Assembly (NCBI RefSeq): GCF_900117425.1
Contig: NZ_FPEH01000011.1
Coordinates: forward strand, 186,001-250,000
Reading direction: 5' to 3'
Origin: Novosphingobium sp. NDB2Meth1
GTDB taxonomy: Bacteria; Pseudomonadota; Alphaproteobacteria; Sphingomonadales; Sphingomonadaceae
DNA: 64,000 nucleotides
Every line of letters begins with the position of its first letter. Within the stretch, counting starts at the first letter, position 1. A model generated the notes under the pieces. The model made no database searches. It was not told the origin of the DNA and was given only the letters and a program-made list of their open reading frames with translations. The position numbers and the translations under genes are program-made. Below, in pieces: positions 51,264 to 59,189 of the stretch.

Positions 51264-52535
51264 TCAGGCGAAAGTGATAGGTTTGCGGCTCCGGGCGAGC
51301 GCGGCGAGCGAAAGCGCGAAGATCGCGACGGGCAGATAGCACCCCACCACGCGCCCCGGGCTCATCAGCCCGCCCGCAACATGGGGCTTGAGCACATCGT
51401 AGACGATCAGCCCCGCCCCGGAGCCGAACGCCGCGCCCAGTTTGCTCGAAAGGTTGTAGAGCGCCATGAACTCGCCCATCCGGTCGCGCCCGCTTGCGGC
51501 AAGATCGGCGGCGGCAAATTCGGCGACATAGGCGGGGGTGAGGACCAGCAGCGTGCTGACATAGATCCCTGCCGCCAGCGCCAGCACATAGGTCGCAGGC
51601 TGCGCGGGCGGCATCGCGGCGAAGGCAAGCAGGCCGACGACGAAGACGATCACGCCGCCCACCAGCACGGTGTAGGTCCCCGCCCGCCGCGCGACACGGA
51701 TGGTCAGCGGCACCGTGGCAAGACAGATCACGTATTGCAGCAGCACGAAGGGCAGGAACGCGCCTTTGAGGCCGTATTCCTCCTCGATCAGGATCAGCAC
51801 CACCGCGTTGTAGCTGCCCGCCGCGAAGTTCATCAGCAGGATCGAGGAAATCGCGGCAAGCACCGGCATCGAGCGCAGCGCGCCCCATAGCGGCTCGGCA
51901 TTGGTAACCTCCGCTTCGCCTGCCGCACGTTCAGGCACGAAGAGCAGCGCGGCGATCAGGGTCAGCGCGAGCAGCACGGTCGCCGCGATGCCCAGCACCC
52001 AGATCGCATGCGCGGCGGTTGAAGTGCCCGGCGCCTGCGGCACGATCAGCGGCAACAGGCCCGCCATCAGCGCGCCCACGACGGTGCCGGATTCGCGCCA
52101 GGCCGACATGCGCCGCCGCCCCGCCTCGTCACCGCCAAGGTCCTGCCCCCACGAGAGATGCGGGATCTGCACCACCGTCCATGCGATGTAGTAGAGCGAG
52201 ACGGCCACCGCGAAATAGATCACCCCCGGCCGGACAGGCGGGAACGAGACCATGATCGAGGCCGCCAGCAGCAATGGCGCGCCGACGAGAATCCAGGGCT
52301 TGCGCCGCCCCATCCGCCAGCGCGTCCGGTCCGACCAGCGACCGACGAAGATATCGAGCATGGCATCAAGGATGCGCACGACAAGGAAAACGGTCCCAAC
52401 CGCGCCGAGCCCGATACCGAGTTCCTCACCGTAGTAAGGCCCGACATAGATCACGATCGGCAGGCTGAGGATCGAAAGCGGCACCGAAAGGCTGGAGAAA
52501 GCCAAAGTGCGGGCGAGCGAGAGGGGCCTCGTCAT
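51264..52535 (-). CDS. GPH family sodium/sugar-type symporter
   Basis: A 423-residue 12-TM MFS carrier of the glycoside-pentoside-hexuronide:cation group. 'YYGEELGIGLGAVGTVFLVVRILDAMLDIFVGRWSDRTRWRMGRRKPWIL' contains the GPH-specific loop with acidic TM residues for cation coupling; 'YYIAWTVVQIPHLSWGQDL' also fits. The start is MTRPLSL; eight bases separate it from the upstream SnoaL-like gene. In sphingomonads GPH carriers accompany oligomer catabolism, including polyethylene glycol (pegD). Confidence 0.85.
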   Translation of the reverse strand: MTRPLSLARTLAFSSLSVPLSILSLPIVIYVGPYYGEELGIGLGAVGTVFLVVRILDAMLDIFVGRWSDRTRWRMGRRKPWILVGAPLLLAASIMVSFPPVRPGVIYFAVAVSLYYIAWTVVQIPHLSWGQDLGGDEAGRRRMSAWRESGTVVGALMAGLLPLIVPQAPGTSTAAHAIWVLGIAATVLLALTLIAALLFVPERAAGEAEVTNAEPLWGALRSMPVLAAISSILLMNFAAGSYNAVVLILIEEEYGLKGAFLPFVLLQYVICLATVPLTIRVARRAGTYTVLVGGVIVFVVGLLAFAAMPPAQPATYVLALAAGIYVSTLLVLTPAYVAEFAAADLAASGRDRMGEFMALYNLSSKLGAAFGSGAGLIVYDVLKPHVAGGLMSPGRVVGCYLPVAIFALSLAALARSRKPITFA

Positions 52536-52543
52536 CGAATGGC

Positions 52544-52894
52544 TCACCCCTGCCCGAACCACACGCGGCGGATCAGGCCGCCACCGGTCTCGTAGATCGC
52601 GATCACCCGGCGCACTTGCGGCGCAGTCCCGGTCAGCCGCTCCAGATCGATCACGAAGCGCCCCAGCACGATACGCTGCTCGATGTCGGCATGGACCTGC
52701 GGGCTCTCGGCAAAGCGGCGGATATATCGGTCACGGAAGGCCGCCATGCCCCGCAGGGGCGGCGCATCGTCCCCCAGCAGCGCCACTTCGATATCGGCGT
52801 CATAATGCACGCAAAACGCGTCGATATCGTGCGCATTATAGGCCTGCAATTGCCCCTCGACGAGCGCGACCGGATCGGCCTCCGCGCCGCTCAC
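52544..52894 (-). CDS. SnoaL/steroid delta-isomerase-like NTF2 protein
   Basis: A 116-residue NTF2-fold protein: 'VEGQLQAYNAHDIDAFCVHYDADIEVALL' and 'YETGGGLIRRVWFGQG' are characteristic of this fold. Starts at GTG overlapping the GMC oxidoreductase stop (GTGA), so it is coupled to it. No catalytic pair is obvious; it may bind or isomerise a pathway intermediate. Confidence 0.8.
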   Translation of the reverse strand: MSGAEADPVALVEGQLQAYNAHDIDAFCVHYDADIEVALLGDDAPPLRGMAAFRDRYIRRFAESPQVHADIEQRIVLGRFVIDLERLTGTAPQVRRVIAIYETGGGLIRRVWFGQG

Positions 52895-54477
52895 GCGGCG
52901 AACTCGCTCGCGGCCTTCTCGCCGACCATCAGCGCGACAGCGTGGGTATTGCCGCTGACATGGGCAGGCAGGATCGAGGTATCGACCACCTTAAGCCCCT
53001 GTACTCCGCGGACATCCAGCGCGGGATCGACCACCGCCTTGGCGTCGCTCCCCATGCGGCAAGTGCCGACCGGGTGATAGAGCGGCGCCGCGCGCTCGCG
53101 AACGAAGGCTTCCATCTCGCCGTCATCGGCGGGCGGTGGATCGACAAAACCGCGCATGTGCTGTGCAAACGGCTCGGTGGTGAGCAGTTTTTCGATCAGC
53201 CGCACCCCCTTGATCAGCGTCGCCACATCGCGCTCAGCCTCAAGGAAGCGCGGCTCGATCAGCGGCGGCACGCCGGCGAGATGCGAACGCAGCCGGAGCC
53301 TGCCGGAGCTTTCAGGGTGGTTCACGCTCGGCGCCATCAGCACCATCCGCTCACGCGGGAGCACCACGCGGCCCATCTCATCCTGACCGAACGCAAAGGG
53401 CGAGAAGTGGAATTGCAGGTCAGCCCGGCCAAACGGATCATCGATATGGTGGAAGCCCACGGCCTGCGCCGTCGCCGCTGCGGCCGGCCCCTTCCCTGCG
53501 AACCACTGCAGCAACGCACGTGCCATGCCGAGCCGCGATCCGTGCTGGTTGACCGTCGGCCGATCGACCCGGAACGGCATCATCACCCCGGCGTGTTCGC
53601 GCAAGTTGCGGCCGACGTCCGGCAGATCAACCACCGGTTCGATCCCCAAAGCCCGCAGTTTTTCGGCAGGCCCCAACCCGGAGCGCAGCAGCAGCGTGGG
53701 CGAGGCGATCGCGCCCGAGCAGACCACCACCTTGCGCCGCGCCATGACCCGCTGCAGCACGCCGTTGCGGCGCATCTCGACGCCGACCACGCGCTTGCCA
53801 TCAAACAGCAGCCGTTCAGCCTCGGCGTTCGTGAACAGCCGCACTTTGGGCGACTTCAGATGGGGCACAAGAAACACGTCGAAGGGATTGACCCTCCGCC
53901 CTTTTCGCTGGTTCGCCTGCACCCGGCCAAAGCCCAGTTGCGAGGCGCCGTTGTAGTCGTCCGTCGTGCCGAAGCCGGCGGCGCGCGAAGCATGGATCAG
54001 CGTCTGGGTGAGTTCGTATTCGTAGGGCGGCACTTCGATCGGGAGCGGACCAAAGGTGCCGCGATGCTGATCAGGCTCGTGCCAGCGCTCCAGATTGCGG
54101 AAGTGCGGGAGGACGCTGCGATAGCCCCACCCGGTCGCACCGAGCTTGTCCCACGCATCATAGTCCGCCGGATTGCCACGCACGAAAATCGTGCCGTTGA
54201 TCAGGCTGCTGCCCCCCGGCCCTTTGCCGCGCGGCCAGATGTCCTTGCGATTGCCGCGCGTGGGGTCGGGCTCGGTCTCGAAGCTCCAGTCGTACTCGGA
54301 CCGGCCAAGCGTGCGGAAAACGGCAGCGGGGATAGTGCTGACCTTGGGCCACTGCCGATCCCCGGCCTCGATGATGGCGAGGCTGTGCTGGCCACTTTCA
54401 GCAAGCCTTCCGGCAAAGACGCTGCCGGAACTGCCGAGCCCGACCACCACGACATCGGCCTCGTACTGCGGGATCAT
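52891..54477 (-). CDS. GMC family FAD-dependent alcohol dehydrogenase/oxidase
   Basis: A 528-residue flavoprotein. FAD-binding N-terminus VVVVGLGSSGSVFAGRLAE (GxGxxG), GMC signature 1 in 'GKGPGGSSLINGTIFVRGNP', signature 2 in 'SGAIASPTLLLRSGLGP', and the active-site His/Asn pair in 'HPVGTCRMG' and 'SGNTHAVALMVGE'. Choline dehydrogenase and PEG dehydrogenase (PegA) belong here. It oxidises a primary or secondary alcohol whose identity is not visible; the aldehyde could pass to the aldehyde dehydrogenase 2 kb away. ATGA overlap with the upstream DUF2817 gene. Confidence 0.92.
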   Translation of the reverse strand: MIPQYEADVVVVGLGSSGSVFAGRLAESGQHSLAIIEAGDRQWPKVSTIPAAVFRTLGRSEYDWSFETEPDPTRGNRKDIWPRGKGPGGSSLINGTIFVRGNPADYDAWDKLGATGWGYRSVLPHFRNLERWHEPDQHRGTFGPLPIEVPPYEYELTQTLIHASRAAGFGTTDDYNGASQLGFGRVQANQRKGRRVNPFDVFLVPHLKSPKVRLFTNAEAERLLFDGKRVVGVEMRRNGVLQRVMARRKVVVCSGAIASPTLLLRSGLGPAEKLRALGIEPVVDLPDVGRNLREHAGVMMPFRVDRPTVNQHGSRLGMARALLQWFAGKGPAAAATAQAVGFHHIDDPFGRADLQFHFSPFAFGQDEMGRVVLPRERMVLMAPSVNHPESSGRLRLRSHLAGVPPLIEPRFLEAERDVATLIKGVRLIEKLLTTEPFAQHMRGFVDPPPADDGEMEAFVRERAAPLYHPVGTCRMGSDAKAVVDPALDVRGVQGLKVVDTSILPAHVSGNTHAVALMVGEKAASEFAA

Positions 54478-55562
54478 GCGGGCGAACCCAGGAACGCCAG
54501 TGCCTGCCGGATCGCCAGCGCGGACTGGCCGACAACCATGGCCCGCCACACGTCGTCATCGCCGACAAAGGCATCGCGAAGCTGCGCGGTGATCATCTGC
54601 CCCTCAGGCGAGAGCGGATCGCCGCGCGCATGGAGCCAGTTGTCCGCAATCAGGGCGTGGAGCACCACATCGAACGGCCGCGTGCCATATTCCATCGCCA
54701 TCGTGGTCACTTCCGCGTGGGACAGCACATTCGCCGCAGCGGCGAGTCCATCGCCGCCAACTTTGGCAGACGAGGAGGCCCCGTCCACGACCGAAAGAAT
54801 TCCCGCTCCGAACGCCGCCACTGTGCGCGCATAGGCGGCGCTGCCCTTGGGCACCGGCACGAGCTGCTCGGCCATCCCGCGCGGCCCCAGGCCGGAATGG
54901 TAGTCGATGATCGCCACTCGCTGCGCTGCTGCCAGCTTCTCGCGGTAAATCGCCGTCAGGGTCATCCGCGACCATGTCGGCTCCGTCCCGCCGTGGAAGA
55001 TCCCGTCGGCATGGCTGTATTGCCCTGCCGTCAGCGCCTGCCGCAGCGCTGCCTCGCCATTTTCGGCAGCGTAGTCCGCGAGCGCCTTCGCGATCTCGGC
55101 AGAGGTCCCGGTGGTCCAGGTGTCCGGCATCAGCGCAGGATGCAGCGCGCGATAGCCAGCGTTGTCGGGAAGCGGGCCGCCGAAATCGACCCAGTTGCGG
55201 TTGAGATCGACGTTCGCCGCATCGACCCTGCGCTGCCAGGCAAAGCCGTGCGGATTGACGCCGTGGACGAGCATGACCGCCACGCCCGGCGGCAAAACCT
55301 GCGCTGCGCCGCTATCAAGCCAAGCGATCTGCGCGCCCGATCCGCAAAAACCTTCGACCCCATGCGTTCCCGCAAGCAGCACCAGCACGGCTGGGGCATC
55401 GGCGGGACCGATCCACGCGACATCGGTCGCAAGCAGCAGCCCGTCGGGCCCGCGCTCGGGATGGCTGATGCTTTCGATGGCAGCCCCTGCCGCCGTGGCG
55501 GTGCCGAGAAACCGGCAGCGAGCCGCCTGATAATCGGGCCTGAAGTAGCGCGAAAGGTCCAT
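54474..55562 (-). CDS. DUF2817 zinc carboxypeptidase-like protein
   Basis: A 362-residue protein related to M14 carboxypeptidases. 'AGTHGVEGFCGSG' offers the His and Glu zinc ligands, 'HGVNPHGFAWQRRVDAANVDLNRNW' has the substrate-binding Arg, and 'IIDYHSGLG' the second His. No signal peptide is seen, so it acts in the cytoplasm. Start MDLSRYF is taken as the first well-placed ATG, without a strong ribosome-binding site. The family has no confirmed substrate; amide or peptide hydrolysis is inferred. Confidence 0.8.
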   Translation of the reverse strand: MDLSRYFRPDYQAARCRFLGTATAAGAAIESISHPERGPDGLLLATDVAWIGPADAPAVLVLLAGTHGVEGFCGSGAQIAWLDSGAAQVLPPGVAVMLVHGVNPHGFAWQRRVDAANVDLNRNWVDFGGPLPDNAGYRALHPALMPDTWTTGTSAEIAKALADYAAENGEAALRQALTAGQYSHADGIFHGGTEPTWSRMTLTAIYREKLAAAQRVAIIDYHSGLGPRGMAEQLVPVPKGSAAYARTVAAFGAGILSVVDGASSSAKVGGDGLAAAANVLSHAEVTTMAMEYGTRPFDVVLHALIADNWLHARGDPLSPEGQMITAQLRDAFVGDDDVWRAMVVGQSALAIRQALAFLGSPA

Positions 55563-55591
55563 ACTGGCAGCGATAACTCGGCCCGGACCGC

Positions 55592-56608
55592 TCAACTTTT
55601 GACGATGGCCGAAAGGCCTGTGCAATCACCCTTCCGGCACAGCCGCGCCTCACGCGGGGAGAAGCCGAAGGTGCGTTTGAAGGCGGTCGCGAAGTTGCTG
55701 GCATGTTCATAGCCCGCATCGAACGCGATCTGGGTAATCGACCGGTCGCTCGTCTGGAGCAGACGCAGCGCGTGGTCCATCCGCAGCTGCTGGCGATAGC
55801 CGAACACGGTGGTGCCGGTCACGCGGCGGAACTGCTCGGTCATCTGAGATTCGTTCCACGCGACCATGCGGCTGAGGCGCGTGATGCTGGTGGTGCTGAA
55901 GGGATCGGCCTGCAGGATTTCGCACAGCTCGCGCACCTTGGCGAGATCGCGCGGACGGATCATTGTGCTGTTATCGCCATGCTCGGCAATCCGGGTCAGC
56001 GCGGCGCAGAGCACTTCCATCGCCTTGGCCTGCACCATCATCGTGCGCATCGCGCCATTATAAGGCGGCTGCAGAATATCACCCACCATGGTGTGGAGCG
56101 CCGCCGGCAGCGGCAGCACGTCGCAATGGAAGTCGAGATCGCGCCCGTCGATGAAATCCCGGATCGGCCGCGGCATGCGCAGTTCGGCGTCATCCGCCAG
56201 TTGGGCAAGGAAAGGCTGGCTGCACACGAAGGTAATCGCGGATTCGCGCGACTGCATGAGATGCTGTTCGAACTTCACCGAATTGCGCGGTTGAACGAGA
56301 TATGACATCGTGCCCGCGTCCGCTTGGGCCTCGTGCCCCCGTCCGTCGCTGATAATCGAGTGCCCCTCAATCTTGAAGTGCAGCTTGAAGGCGTCGCCCC
56401 CGTTGAACGTCGCGCGCTGCTGAACAAGGTATTCTGCACATCCGGCGATGAGCGAAAATCCAGGACGGATCTCGTGATACTCGTCCCAGCCGCGCACGGA
56501 TGCGTCGTCATAGACCGCACGCGGGCGCGACGCCATCGACAGGATATCGCCCGCCGTCACCCATGAGGCCGGGGAATTGCCGATCGAGGTGCCGAGATCT
56601 TGCGTCAT
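55592..56608 (-). CDS. AraC family transcription regulator
   Basis: A 338-residue regulator with a C-terminal double HTH: 'ITRLSRMVAWNESQMTEQFRRVTGTTVFGYRQQLRMDHALRLL', then 'ITQIAFDAGYEHASNFATAFKRTFGFSPREAR', the classic AraC/XylS ending. The N-terminal 200 residues are an unassigned ligand-binding region with 'GHSIISDGRG'. A GGGGAGG site precedes the ATG. It lies between DUF2817 and aldehyde dehydrogenase genes on the same strand, and probably controls the divergent receptor/dehydrogenase set. Confidence 0.92.
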   Translation of the reverse strand: MTQDLGTSIGNSPASWVTAGDILSMASRPRAVYDDASVRGWDEYHEIRPGFSLIAGCAEYLVQQRATFNGGDAFKLHFKIEGHSIISDGRGHEAQADAGTMSYLVQPRNSVKFEQHLMQSRESAITFVCSQPFLAQLADDAELRMPRPIRDFIDGRDLDFHCDVLPLPAALHTMVGDILQPPYNGAMRTMMVQAKAMEVLCAALTRIAEHGDNSTMIRPRDLAKVRELCEILQADPFSTTSITRLSRMVAWNESQMTEQFRRVTGTTVFGYRQQLRMDHALRLLQTSDRSITQIAFDAGYEHASNFATAFKRTFGFSPREARLCRKGDCTGLSAIVKS

Positions 56609-56652
56609 GACCTCCCCTGAATTGCCTGCGGTCCCTCCGTAGGGCTCCTAAC

Positions 56653-56674
56653 TTGCAATATGCTTATATTGTAA
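56653..56674. promoter_or_regulatory. AT-rich inverted repeat upstream of the AraC gene
   Basis: TTGCAATAT-GCTT-ATATTGTAA (8 of 9 pairs) spans the end of the aldehyde dehydrogenase gene and the gap before the AraC start (about 45 bases away). Its AT content stands out here. It may be the AraC gene's promoter/operator or the 3' hairpin of the dehydrogenase message. Confidence 0.45.
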
Positions 56675-58157
56675 ACTCGATTCCTTTGATTCTGCAATAG
56701 GAACGTAAGCCGGCCATGCCGCCGGCCACGCCGAAGCCGGACGCGCCGAACGGCTCGGCCGAAATCGCCATGCCGCTGCCCTCGCCGCCGGGCACGCCGG
56801 ACCGCACCGAGATCCGCCCCGATGTCAGCCCGCGCCCCATGCGCACCGCGCGCGCAAGGTCCCTGGTCCAGACGCTGGCGGCAAGTCCGTATTCGCTTGC
56901 GTTGGCGAGGTGCAGCGCCTGCTCCTCGGTTTCGAACGCCATCACGGCCAACACCGGCCCGAACACCTCCTCGCGCGCAATCGCCATCCTGGGCGAGACG
57001 CCGGTCAGGATAACGGGCGCCACGGCGAAGCCCGGATCCTCGCGCGGAGCCCATGGCGTCGCGGTCCGTGCCTGCTGACCCAGCGCCTGTTCGACATAGG
57101 CGCAGACCTTGCGGTACTGGCCCTCGAAGGCGACGGCGCCGTAGCTTGTCGCCGGATCAAGCGGATTGCCCGGAACATAGGTCTTGGCCGCGTCGACGAG
57201 CGCCGCGACCACTTCATCATAGAGCGAGGCATGGACGAGCAGGCGCGAACGCGCGACGCACCACTGCCCGACATTCCAGAACACTTCATGCGCCATGACC
57301 GGCGCGATGTCGGCAATACTCCCCGCCATATCCGGAAACACGATCTGCGGCGATTTTCCGCCCAGTTCCATGTGCGACGGCGTGCCGTTCAATGCAGCAA
57401 GCCCCATCACCGCGCGTCCGGTCCGCGTGCTGCCGGTGAAGTCGATGAGGTCGATCCCCGGGTGTGCGGCGAGCGCTGCGCCGGTGACGGGTCCCGTGCC
57501 TGTCACCACATTGAGCACGCCTTCGGGCAGCCCTGCCTCCAGCGCGACTTCGGCAAGGGCCAGTGCCGAGAGGCCGGCGATTTCCGAAGGCTTGAGCACC
57601 ACCGAGTTGCCCGCCGCCAAGGCGGGTGCCGCCTTGAGCGCAGCGTTGATGATCGGGAAGTTCCACGGCACGATCCCCGCCACCACCCCGCGCGGCTCGA
57701 TCAGGCTGAGGCCGAGTGTGGCCGCATCGGACGGCGCCACATCGCCATAAAGCTTGTCGAGCGCCTCGCCGTAGTGCCGGAAGAACAAGGCAGCAATGCT
57801 CACCTGAGCTACCGCTTCGCTGATCGGCTTGCCCATTTCGAGGCTGTCGAGCAGCCCGATTTCCTGCGCCCGTGCTTCCAGTCGATCAGCGATCGCGAAA
57901 AGCATGGCCTTGCGCGCGCCCGGCCCCTGCCCGCGCCAGCGTTCATCGGCAAAGCTGGCGCGCGCGGCCTGGACTGCGGCATCGACGGTCTGCGCATCGG
58001 CCGAGACCAGCTGGAAGAGGGCCCGACGGTTGGCAGGGTTGACCACGTCGAGCGGCGCGGCATCTCCGTTTGTGACCCGCGTGCCACTGATCAGCGATCG
58101 CGCATCGGGCCGCAACGCTTCGGCAGCCAAAGTCCAGTCCTGCAGCGTTCGGTTCAT
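56664..58157 (-). CDS. NAD(P)-dependent aldehyde dehydrogenase
   Basis: A 497-residue aldehyde dehydrogenase. 'VVAGIVPWNFPIINAALKAAPALAAGNSVVLKPSE' binds the cofactor, 'GSTRTGRAVM' follows, 'MELGGKSPQIVF' has the general-base Glu and 'NVGQWCVARSRL' the catalytic Cys. 'EEVFGPVLAV' is intact. The usual C-terminal PFGGxKxSG is shortened to 'EPFGASGFGVAGG', a small deviation. It probably oxidises the aldehyde made by the GMC enzyme. It is head-to-head with the TonB receptor remnant. Confidence 0.92.
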   Translation of the reverse strand: MNRTLQDWTLAAEALRPDARSLISGTRVTNGDAAPLDVVNPANRRALFQLVSADAQTVDAAVQAARASFADERWRGQGPGARKAMLFAIADRLEARAQEIGLLDSLEMGKPISEAVAQVSIAALFFRHYGEALDKLYGDVAPSDAATLGLSLIEPRGVVAGIVPWNFPIINAALKAAPALAAGNSVVLKPSEIAGLSALALAEVALEAGLPEGVLNVVTGTGPVTGAALAAHPGIDLIDFTGSTRTGRAVMGLAALNGTPSHMELGGKSPQIVFPDMAGSIADIAPVMAHEVFWNVGQWCVARSRLLVHASLYDEVVAALVDAAKTYVPGNPLDPATSYGAVAFEGQYRKVCAYVEQALGQQARTATPWAPREDPGFAVAPVILTGVSPRMAIAREEVFGPVLAVMAFETEEQALHLANASEYGLAASVWTRDLARAVRMGRGLTSGRISVRSGVPGGEGSGMAISAEPFGASGFGVAGGMAGLRSYCRIKGIEFTI

Positions 58158-58208
58158 CTCATCACCCCCGGTGGGAATTGCGACGCGCCTCCGTCTCGAG
58201 GCCGATGG

Positions 58209-58299
58209 TTTGCAAATGTCGCGCCTCCAGACTTGTGCGATGGCCCGTAGGACTTTTGCGCAAGCACCAGCCGTGCCGCCCGAACCTGTGTTTTGCAAA
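58209..58299. promoter_or_regulatory. Three TTTGCAAA-type palindromes in the receptor/dehydrogenase divergent region
   Basis: TTTGCAAA at 58209-58216, TTGCGCAA at 58256-58263 and TTTGCAAA at 58292-58299 are self-complementary octamers with centres 47 and 36 bases apart. They occupy the 266-bp region between divergent starts and may be the operator array of the pathway regulator. Confidence 0.45.
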
Positions 58300-58423
58300 G
58301 AAAGTTCGGTCCCGCGGAAAAGTATGCGCGCCCGACATCTCCAATGATCTGTCCGTCAGAAAGGGGCGAATGCCCGCCATGAGGGGGTGGGGCCGGCCCT
58401 TTCGCCACAAGGAAGGGGACGTC

Positions 58424-59176
58424 ATGATCTCTTTGTCCAACCGGACCCGTCGCGCGCTGCTGGCGACCACCGCAGCCTGCCTCATGCTCCCGGTCGCGGC
58501 AAAGGCGGCCGACGATACGGACGCAAAGGCCACAGACGCCGGCGAGATCGTGGTCACCGCCCGCAAGGTGATGTTCAACGCGGCCGCTTACTACACCCGC
58601 TGGAAGGGCATCCAGCAGGTCTTCGCGCTCAATAGCTGCGGGTTCAATTTCACCGACAACGCCGGGCTTTCGGAGGTGAAGGGCGTCGAGCTCGACGGCC
58701 GCGTGTCGCCGGTTGATGGCCTCACGACCGGCGGCAACATGACCTACAATGATGCCAGGATCACCAACGCCCCGCTCAGTGTTGCGTCCCGCACCGGCGA
58801 CCGGGTACTCGGCACGCCGGAGCGGGCAGCAAGCGCCTATACCGACCATACCACCCCGGTCAGCGGTCGGCGGAACCTGACATTCCATGTCGATTATGCC
58901 TACCAGGGTTCGATCCGCAACGCGTTCGAGCGGACCTTCCCGGTTACCTTCGCTGGCGGGCCGAACACGATCCCCAACCCGGCCGAATTCCGCGCCAGTT
59001 ACAACGTGGTCAATGCCTCGGTCCTGCTCTCGAACGGTGCAATCCAGCTGCGCGCCTTCGGCAACAACCTGAGCAATGCCCGGCCACTGATCGATCAGGA
59101 CTCAACCTACGGCATCCAGCGCACCTCGATGATCCGGCCGCGGACGTACAGTCTTGCCGCCCACTACAGCGTCTGA
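58424..59176 (+). pseudogene. TonB-dependent receptor with a large in-frame internal deletion
   Basis: A 250-codon open frame that joins the two ends of a TonB-dependent receptor. Residues 1-28 are a signal peptide (ends AAKA-ADD); 41-48, EIVVTARK, are the TonB box and the start of the plug. At residue 49 the sequence jumps to 'FNAAAYYTRWKGIQQVF', 'GLSEVKGVELDGRVSP' and 'LRAFGNNLSNARPL', which are the last strands of the beta-barrel, ending 'RPRTYSLAAHYSV'. Normal receptors have about 750-800 residues, so roughly 500 are missing, with reading frame kept. It cannot form a plug or a full barrel, so it is probably dead. GGAAGGGG precedes the ATG. An assembly error is the main alternative. Confidence 0.85.
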
Positions 59177-59189
59177 GGCCCAGGGCGTG

